A DNA stretch of 64,000 nt from Micromonospora echinaurantiaca (lineage in GTDB: Bacteria; Actinomycetota; Actinomycetes; Mycobacteriales; Micromonosporaceae), in NCBI RefSeq assembly GCF_900090235.1, contig NZ_LT607750.1:3298501-3362500 (forward strand), in the 5' to 3' direction. Shown here piece by piece: positions 58,858 to 64,000 of the stretch. Each line of letters opens with the position of its first letter. Position 1 is the first letter of the stretch. The notes below the pieces were generated by a model. That model was not told where the DNA came from. It made no database searches and saw only the letters and a program-made list of their open reading frames with translations. The translations under genes and the position numbers were made by a program.

Positions 58858-60132
58858 ATGCTCACCGCTCCTCCCGTACCGCCCGCCGGCCAGCACCGGA
58901 CCGGCCGCTGGCCCCGCCCGTTCCGGCTGCTCTACGCCGCCGCGCTCGTCCACGACCTCGGCTTCCACGTCGGCCAGTTGGCCGTACCCGTGCTCGCCGT
59001 CTCGCTGCTGGCGGCCACCCCCGGCCAGGTTGGGCTGCTCGGCGCCCTGAGCACCGCCGCGTTCCTGCTGATCGGCCTGCCGGCCGGCGTCTGGGTCGAC
59101 CGGTTGCCCCGGCGCACCGTGCTGGTCAGCGCGGACCTGGCCCGGGCCGCGCTGGTGGGTTCCGTGCCGCTGGCCTGGTGGGCCGGCTGGCTGAGCATCG
59201 AACAGCTCTACCTGGTGGTGCTGCTGACCGGCGTCGGCACGGTCTTCGCCGACGTCGCCGCGCAGAGCTACCTGCCGGAGCTGGTCGGCCGGGAGCGCCT
59301 GGTCGCGGCGAACTCGCTGCTGATGGGCACCAGCGCGACCCTGCAGATCGCCGGCCGAGGGCTCGGCGGGCTGGCCGTGCAGGCGCTCACCGCCCCGGTC
59401 GCGATCGTGGTGGACGCGGTCGCCTTCGCGCTCTCCGCGGTGATCCTGCGACGGATCCCGGCTGGCCCGCCCCGCGCACCCTCCCGGCAGCCGGCCGGCG
59501 GCTTCGGCCGGCAGCTCGGCGCGGGCGTCCGGCACGTGCTCGGCAACCCGCTGCTGCGCCCGCTCGCCGTCTCGACCGCGGGCATCAACCTGACCATGCA
59601 GCTGACCACCACGATGCTCCCGGTGGTGTTCCTCCGCGAGCTGGGCCTGGGTGCCGCCGCCCTCGGCCTGTTCCTCGGCGCGGGCGGGGTCGGCGCGCTG
59701 CTCGGTGCGCTCACCGCCCGACCGCTGGCCGAGCGGATCGGCCACGGCCGCGCGCTGTGGCTGCCCGGCCTGCTCGTCGCCCCGCTCGGCGGGCTGGTCC
59801 CGCTGATCGACGGCGGGGCGATGCTGTGGCTGGCCGGCGTCGGGTGGCTGGCCCTGGCCTGGCGGACCGGGGTGGGCAACGTCATCGGGGTGAGCCTGCG
59901 CCAGGGCAGCACCCCGGACCGGCTGCTCGGGCGGATGAACGCGACCTTCCGCTTCCTGCTCACCGGGGCGCTCACCGTCGGCGCGGTCGTCGCCGGCCTG
60001 CTCGGCCAGTACGCCGACGTGCGCACCTCGCTGATCGTCGGCGCCGTCGCCAACGGCCTGACCTGGCTGCCGGTCTACTGCTCGCCGCTGCGCACGCTGC
60101 GCCGGCCGCCGGAGTCCGACCCGAACGCCTGA
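58858..60132 (+). CDS. MFS transporter (efflux type)
   Basis: Membrane transporter of 424 residues with about twelve hydrophobic segments, of the kind called MFS_3/enterobactin-exporter-like. The ATG at MLTAPPV is preferred; a GTG three codons earlier is possible. The loop after the second helix reads GLPAGVWVDRLPRRTVLVSADLARA (the family pattern of GxxxDRxxRR), and SYLPELVGRERLVAANSL is the typical PxxVxxxxLxxAN motif of the following segment. The ArsR-type regulator is divergent, giving a regulator-efflux pair that would respond to a toxic or signalling molecule. The substrate is unknown. Confidence 0.9.
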   Translation: MLTAPPVPPAGQHRTGRWPRPFRLLYAAALVHDLGFHVGQLAVPVLAVSLLAATPGQVGLLGALSTAAFLLIGLPAGVWVDRLPRRTVLVSADLARAALVGSVPLAWWAGWLSIEQLYLVVLLTGVGTVFADVAAQSYLPELVGRERLVAANSLLMGTSATLQIAGRGLGGLAVQALTAPVAIVVDAVAFALSAVILRRIPAGPPRAPSRQPAGGFGRQLGAGVRHVLGNPLLRPLAVSTAGINLTMQLTTTMLPVVFLRELGLGAAALGLFLGAGGVGALLGALTARPLAERIGHGRALWLPGLLVAPLGGLVPLIDGGAMLWLAGVGWLALAWRTGVGNVIGVSLRQGSTPDRLLGRMNATFRFLLTGALTVGAVVAGLLGQYADVRTSLIVGAVANGLTWLPVYCSPLRTLRRPPESDPNA

Positions 60133-60266
60133 CCCCGGCACCTGTTACCCCGGCGTTACGCCACGGCGAAGTCGCTGTGGCGGACCCGACCGACGGTGGA
60201 CGCCGAGGCCACCGGCGACGAGGCCGACGAGGTGGCCCGAACGGGAACGACCCGAGGGGGAAGACG

Positions 60267-60848
60267 ATGAGGATCAGGAGCGCGCTCACGGCGCTGGTGG
60301 TCGTGCTTGCCGGCCTGGTCGCCGGCGCGGGCACCGGCACCGCGGCGACCACCACCACCGCGGCGGCGACCGGGTCGCCGTACTGCGGGATCACCTGGGG
60401 CAGCGGGGCGAAGTCGGCCGGCACGCTGAGCACCGCCCCGCTGGTCGAGGTACGCACCGGCCGGCACGACTGCTACGACCGGGTGGTGTTCGAGTTCGAC
60501 GGTGCGGTGACCGGCTACACGGTCACCTACGGCGAGACCTGGACCGAGGGCGAGGGGCTGCCGCTGTCGCCGTACACCGCCGGGGACGAGCTGCTGCGGG
60601 TCTCCCTGCAGGCCCCGGCGTACGACGACGAGCACCTGGCCACCGTGCCGTACCGGGTCGGCGAGCACGCGGCGAACGTGCTGCGCTACCGGACCCTGCG
60701 GGACGTGGTCTTCGGGGGCAGCTTCGAGGGCTACACCACATTCGCCGTCGGCGTGCGGGCCCGGCTGCCGTTCCGGGTGTTCGTGCTCAGCGGCCCCGGC
60801 ACGCACAGCCGGATCGTGCTCGACGTCGCCCACCAGTGGCAGCAGTGA
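60267..60848 (+). CDS. secreted AMIN-like domain protein
   Basis: Exported protein of 193 residues: signal peptide to about residue 26 (LAGLVAGAGTGTAA), a short Thr/Ala linker, then one compact beta domain. The motif VEVRTGRHDCYDRVVFEFDGAVTGYTVTYG and the end SGPGTHSRIVLDVAHQW are those of the AMIN-like family found in many actinobacterial secreted proteins, thought to bind cell-wall or surface glycans. Two cysteines (SPYCGITW and HDCYDR) probably form a disulfide. GAGGGGGAAGACG precedes the ATG. A strong terminator follows; it is a single-gene unit. Confidence 0.85.
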   Translation: MRIRSALTALVVVLAGLVAGAGTGTAATTTTAAATGSPYCGITWGSGAKSAGTLSTAPLVEVRTGRHDCYDRVVFEFDGAVTGYTVTYGETWTEGEGLPLSPYTAGDELLRVSLQAPAYDDEHLATVPYRVGEHAANVLRYRTLRDVVFGGSFEGYTTFAVGVRARLPFRVFVLSGPGTHSRIVLDVAHQWQQ

Positions 60849-60860
60849 GCGAGCCGCACG

Positions 60861-60892
60861 GTGGAGGGCCCGGCGCCGCCCGGGCCCTCCAC
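60861..60892 (+). terminator. hairpin terminator after the AMIN-like gene
   Basis: A perfect 13-bp stem (60861-60873 with 60880-60892) with a 6-base loop, 12 bases after the stop codon. It separates this gene from the two-component system. Confidence 0.85.
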
Positions 60893-60933
60893 ACCGTCCG
60901 TTGTGGCAGGTCGGCGCCGCCTCACGGCGGGAC

Positions 60934-60939
60934 TAGTCT
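60934..60939 (+). promoter_or_regulatory. -10 box of a leaderless promoter (response regulator)
   Basis: TAGTCT, then six bases, then the second of two tandem ATGs at 60946. No Shine-Dalgarno is present. Spacing equals that at the TlpA and YrdB-like genes, so a leaderless mRNA starting at 60946 is likely. No clear -35. Confidence 0.5.
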
Positions 60940-60945
60940 CGGATG

Positions 60946-61626
60946 ATGGAGGGCCACGTGCTGGTGGTCGAGGACGACGCCTCCATCCGGGAGGTCACCG
61001 CCCTGGGGCTGCGCCGTGCCGGTTTCCGGGTCAGCACCGCCGTCGACGGCCGGGAGGCACTCGCGGCGTGGCGGGCCCGGCCGGTCGACCTGATCGTGCT
61101 CGACGTCATGCTCCCCGGCCTGGACGGCTTCGAGGTGTGCCGGGAGATCCGGCGCACCAGCCAGGTGCCCGTCCTGATGCTGACCGCCCGCACCGACACC
61201 ATCGACGTGGTGGTCGGCCTGGAGTCCGGCGCCGACGACTACCTGCGCAAGCCGTTCGACCTGCCGGAGCTGGTGGCCCGGGTCCGCTCGGTGCTGCGCC
61301 GGGCCACCGCGCCGGCCGCGCCCGAGGTGTTCACCGTCGGCGGGCTGGAGATCGACCCGGCCAGCTTCGTCGCCCGCAAGGACGGCCGGGACCTGCCGCT
61401 GACCGCCACCGAGTTCCGGCTACTGCTGGAGCTGGCCCGCCGACCCGGGCAGGTCTTCACCCGGGAGCTGCTGCTGGAGCGGGTGTGGAACCACAGCTAC
61501 CTCGGCGACAGCCGACTGGTCGACGTGGCGGTGCAGCGGCTGCGGGCCAAGGTCGAGGACGACCCGGCCCACCCCCGGCTGGTCCGCACCGTGCGCGGCG
61601 CCGGCTACAAGCTGTCCACGGCGTGA
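60946..61626 (+). CDS. OmpR/PhoB-family response regulator
   Basis: Cytoplasmic two-component regulator of 226 residues (one more if the preceding ATG at 60943 is used). The receiver domain has the acidic pair VVEDD, the phospho-acceptor D53 in LIVLDVMLPG, the Thr in MLTAR and the Lys in YLRKPFD. The C-terminal winged-helix DNA-binding domain has LTATEFRLLLELARRPGQVFTRELLLERVW and ends VRTVRGAGYKL. It resembles MtrA/CseB regulators. The kinase gene follows 14 bases later with a GGAGG site. Confidence 0.95.
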   Translation: MEGHVLVVEDDASIREVTALGLRRAGFRVSTAVDGREALAAWRARPVDLIVLDVMLPGLDGFEVCREIRRTSQVPVLMLTARTDTIDVVVGLESGADDYLRKPFDLPELVARVRSVLRRATAPAAPEVFTVGGLEIDPASFVARKDGRDLPLTATEFRLLLELARRPGQVFTRELLLERVWNHSYLGDSRLVDVAVQRLRAKVEDDPAHPRLVRTVRGAGYKLSTA

Positions 61627-61640
61627 GGGAGGAGGCAGCG

Positions 61641-63083
61641 ATGGCTCGCGACGCCGTCGCACCGGGCCGCCTGCGGCGCCGCCTGATGATCGCGTTCGTA
61701 CTGGTCGCCGGGGTCTCCGCCGGCGTGCTCGCGAGCGGCTCCTACCTGCTGCTGCGGCAGGCCCGCCTCGACGGGTCGCTGCACCAGGCCGCCGCCGACG
61801 CCCGCTACCAACTGGTGCTCGCCGGGCAGTTCCTGCCGCTGACCGACCAGCGCCGCGCCGACCTGCTGACCAGCTTCGAGAGCAGCGGCCGGCACGTGGT
61901 GCTGGTGACCGGCGAGGCGCAGCCGTCCAACCCGGCGTACGCGCCGACGCTCGGCGGGCAGCTGCGGGCCACCGTCGCGGCCGGCCAACTCGGCTACGAA
62001 CGCTCCGCGCCCGACGCCCGCCCCCGGCTGCTGGTGGTCGGCGGCCGGATCCCCGGCTCCACCGCCGAGCTGTACGTGGTCACCGTCGAGGACGCGGTCG
62101 TCGCCGACCTCGACCAGCTCCGCACCGCGCTGCTGGCCGGCTGGGTGCTGGTGGTGCTGCTCGCCGCCGGGGTGGGGCACGGCCTGGCCCGCCGCACCCT
62201 GGAACCGGTGGGCCGGGCCAGCCGCGCCGCCCGAGCGATCACCGAGGGGCTGCTCGCCACCCGGCTGCCGGTACGCGGCCGCGACGAGTTCAGCGCCTGG
62301 GCCGCCTCGTTCAACGAGATGGCCGAGGCGCTGGAGTCGAAGATCGAGGCGCTGTCCCGCGCCCAGGCCCGGGAGCGGCGGTTCACCGCCGACGTCGCGC
62401 ACGAACTGCGTACCCCGGTCACCGCCCTGGTGGCCGCGGCCTCGCTGCTGCGCGACCACCTGGACCAGCTCCCGGGCGACGCCCGGCGCGCGGCCGAACT
62501 GCTGGTCACCGACGTGGTCCGGCTGCGCCGGCTGGTGGAGGACCTGATGGAGATCTCCCGGCTGGACGCCGGCCAGGAGCCGGTCGCCATCCGGCCGGTC
62601 GACCCACCCGCCCTGCTCGACGCCATCGTCGCCGCCCGCGGCTGGCGGGACCGGGTCACCGTCGACGCCGAACCGGTCGAGCTGCGCACCGACCCGCGAC
62701 GGCTGGAACGGGTGCTGGCCAACCTGATCGCCAACGCGGTCGAGCACGGCGACGGCGACATCCGCGCCGCCGTCCGGCCGGCCGGGCCGATGGTCGTCTT
62801 CGAGGTCACCGACCGGGGGCCGGGCATCCCCGCCGAGCATCTGCCCCGGCTCTTCGACCGCTTCTACAAGGTCGACCCGGCCCGCTCCGGCCGGGGCAGC
62901 GGCCTCGGCCTGGCCATCGCCCGGGAGAACGCCCGCCTGCTCGGCGGGCGGCTGTCCGTACACAGTGAACCCGGCCGCGGCACCCGGTTCCGGCTGGAAC
63001 TGCCCGCCACCGACCCGGCGCCGCCCCGCGACCCCGCCGACGCCGGCACCCGGCCGGCACCGCAGCCCGGGGGTGCCCGATGA
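61641..63083 (+). CDS. sensor histidine kinase
   Basis: Membrane sensor of 480 residues. The ATG at MARDAVAP has GGAGG 6 bases upstream; a GTG overlapping the regulator stop is also possible. Two membrane helices (about 16-38 and 167-190) flank an extracytoplasmic sensor of about 125 residues, then HAMP, H254 in DVAHELRTPVTALV, and the ATP domain with LIANAVEHGDG, VTDRGPGIP and GRGSGLGLAIA. The tail is Pro-rich. The kinase and the following GerMN lipoprotein overlap by 4 bp (ATGA), an arrangement like MtrB-LpqB, in which the lipoprotein tunes the sensor. Confidence 0.95.
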   Translation: MARDAVAPGRLRRRLMIAFVLVAGVSAGVLASGSYLLLRQARLDGSLHQAAADARYQLVLAGQFLPLTDQRRADLLTSFESSGRHVVLVTGEAQPSNPAYAPTLGGQLRATVAAGQLGYERSAPDARPRLLVVGGRIPGSTAELYVVTVEDAVVADLDQLRTALLAGWVLVVLLAAGVGHGLARRTLEPVGRASRAARAITEGLLATRLPVRGRDEFSAWAASFNEMAEALESKIEALSRAQARERRFTADVAHELRTPVTALVAAASLLRDHLDQLPGDARRAAELLVTDVVRLRRLVEDLMEISRLDAGQEPVAIRPVDPPALLDAIVAARGWRDRVTVDAEPVELRTDPRRLERVLANLIANAVEHGDGDIRAAVRPAGPMVVFEVTDRGPGIPAEHLPRLFDRFYKVDPARSGRGSGLGLAIARENARLLGGRLSVHSEPGRGTRFRLELPATDPAPPRDPADAGTRPAPQPGGAR

Positions 63084-64000
63084 CCCGCCCCCCGACCCGG
63101 CACCCGGCCGGCCGCGCCCCGCTGGCCCGCAGCGGCGCCGCGCTGGCGGTCGTCCTGCTCCTGGCCGCCGGCTGCGCCGACCCGCGCGGCGGCTCGCTCG
63201 GCCCGGCGCCCACCGCGGCGTCGCCAGTCGCCACCGCGCCCACCGGCCCGACACCGCCACCCACCCCGGCGGGCACCGGCCCGCCGCCGGCCCCGCCGGC
63301 GACCAGCACCGCACCCCCGAGCACCGGCGCCACTCCCCGCCCGCAGAACCTGACCATCGAGCTGTGGTACGTCCGCGACGGGCGGATCACCCCGACCCGC
63401 CGCACCCGGCCAGCCACCCCGGCCACCTCCCGGCTGGCGCTGACCGAACTCGCCGCCGGGCCGACCACGGCGGAGGCCGCCACCGGCATGACCACCCTGC
63501 TGCCGGCCGGCGTCGAGGTCACCCGGATCGCCGACGGCGTCGCCACCCTCCCGCCGCTGCCGGCCGCGTCGGCAACCTCCCGACGACTGCGCGAGGCCCA
63601 GGTCGTCTACACCCTCACCCAGTTCCCCACCGTGCGGCGGGTCCGGTTCGGCACCGGCGACCCGGTCAACCGCGCCGACTACGCCGACCTGCTCCCACCG
63701 ATCGTGGTGACCAGCCCCGTCGTCGGCCAGCGGGTCACCTCCCCGGTCACCGTCACCGGCACCGCCGACGTGTTCGAGGCGACCGTCAACGTCCGGATCC
63801 TCGACGCCGCCGGCCGGGAACTCGCCACCACCTTCACCACCGCCACCTGCGGCACCGGCTGCCGCGGTGACTACCGGGTCGGCGTCCGCTACCGGCTGAC
63901 CCGGGAACAACGCGGCACCGTGGAGGTGTACGAGGTCTCCCCCGCCGACGGAAGCCGCACCAAGCTGGTCGCCGTGCCGGTGACGCTCGCCGCCACCGGC
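63080..64000 (+). CDS. GerMN/Gmad2-domain lipoprotein, 5' part
   Basis: Lipoprotein open to the window end (307 codons seen). The ATG overlaps the kinase stop (ATGA). A signal with lipobox LLLAAGC is followed by a Pro/Thr-rich linker (about 35-85). A GerMN domain comes at about 88-210 (NLTIELWYVRDGRI, LALTELAAGPTTAEA, EAQVVYTLTQFPTVRRVRF) and a Gmad2 immunoglobulin-like domain from about 220 (VTSPVVGQRVTSPVTVTGTA), with two cysteines in TCGTGCRG. GerMN domains occur in LpqB, the lipoprotein partner of MtrAB, and in spore germination proteins. Here it probably modulates the adjacent sensor or the cell wall; the 3' end is missing. Confidence 0.9.
   Translation, partial: MTRPPTRHPAGRAPLARSGAALAVVLLLAAGCADPRGGSLGPAPTAASPVATAPTGPTPPPTPAGTGPPPAPPATSTAPPSTGATPRPQNLTIELWYVRDGRITPTRRTRPATPATSRLALTELAAGPTTAEAATGMTTLLPAGVEVTRIADGVATLPPLPAASATSRRLREAQVVYTLTQFPTVRRVRFGTGDPVNRADYADLLPPIVVTSPVVGQRVTSPVTVTGTADVFEATVNVRILDAAGRELATTFTTATCGTGCRGDYRVGVRYRLTREQRGTVEVYEVSPADGSRTKLVAVPVTLAATG

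Overview
The window is GC-rich DNA of a filamentous actinomycete, most probably a Micromonospora or a close relative. The reasons are the very high G+C with strong third-position bias, frequent GTG starts with 4-bp stop/start overlaps, TANNNT -10 boxes placed directly before start codons (leaderless mRNAs), and the gene families present (NIT-domain conservon-type sensor kinase, LacI-controlled ABC sugar operons, snapalysin, two-domain laccase, many secreted proteins). No rRNA, tRNA, CRISPR array, insertion sequence, prophage or plasmid feature was seen.

Layout. 1-2 kb: the end of a sugar-type ABC transporter operon (ATPase, one permease) and a small lipoprotein. 2-10 kb: GNAT acetyltransferase, a large secreted Asp-box (sortilin-like) propeller protein, an MFS transporter, a fused transketolase and a radical SAM protein with unusual cysteine spacing. 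10-25 kb (all minus strand): a secretome block made of a beta-propeller protein, a CcdA/TlpA thiol-redox pair, a 1345-residue ThuA/discoidin/PQQ-type sugar dehydrogenase/PKD/DUF1080 protein, a two-domain laccase, a Tat-exported sugar isomerase-like protein, a 1048-residue cupredoxin/six-repeat/DUF1080 protein, and an M23 peptidase.

25-34 kb (minus strand): one long operon in which a conservon-type histidine kinase and a roadblock protein lead a complete branched-chain amino-acid type ABC transporter (LivKHMGF) and a methyltransferase. 34-41 kb: an XRE regulator, an orphan cytochrome P450 beside an AT-richer gap, a small YrdB-like membrane protein, HtpG, and a DUF1996/DUF305 pair behind a CebR-like operator. 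41-55 kb (minus strand): an 11-gene LacI-controlled operon with ABC sugar uptake, two ADP-ribosylglycohydrolase-family enzymes, a ribokinase, a TIM-barrel/formylglycine-enzyme-like fusion, a secreted esterase-propeller, and a CaiB CoA-transferase with a CitE lyase. 55-64 kb: a proline-rich membrane protein, a snapalysin-trypsin fusion protease, Nudix and ArsR genes divergent from an MFS transporter, a secreted AMIN-like protein, and a response regulator/histidine kinase/GerMN-lipoprotein operon cut by the window end.

How the genes may work together. Two blocks look like coherent pathways not obviously matching a textbook system. The 14-23 kb block combines a secreted quinoprotein sugar dehydrogenase, a type-1 copper protein, a laccase, two DUF1080 (3-keto-glycoside hydrolase type) domains and a Tat-exported isomerase fold. 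This would suit extracellular oxidative breakdown of glycosides with electrons passed through copper proteins to oxygen. The 41-55 kb operon looks suited to importing ribosyl conjugates, cleaving them with the two ARH enzymes and phosphorylating the ribose. Both readings are inference from domain content and gene order.
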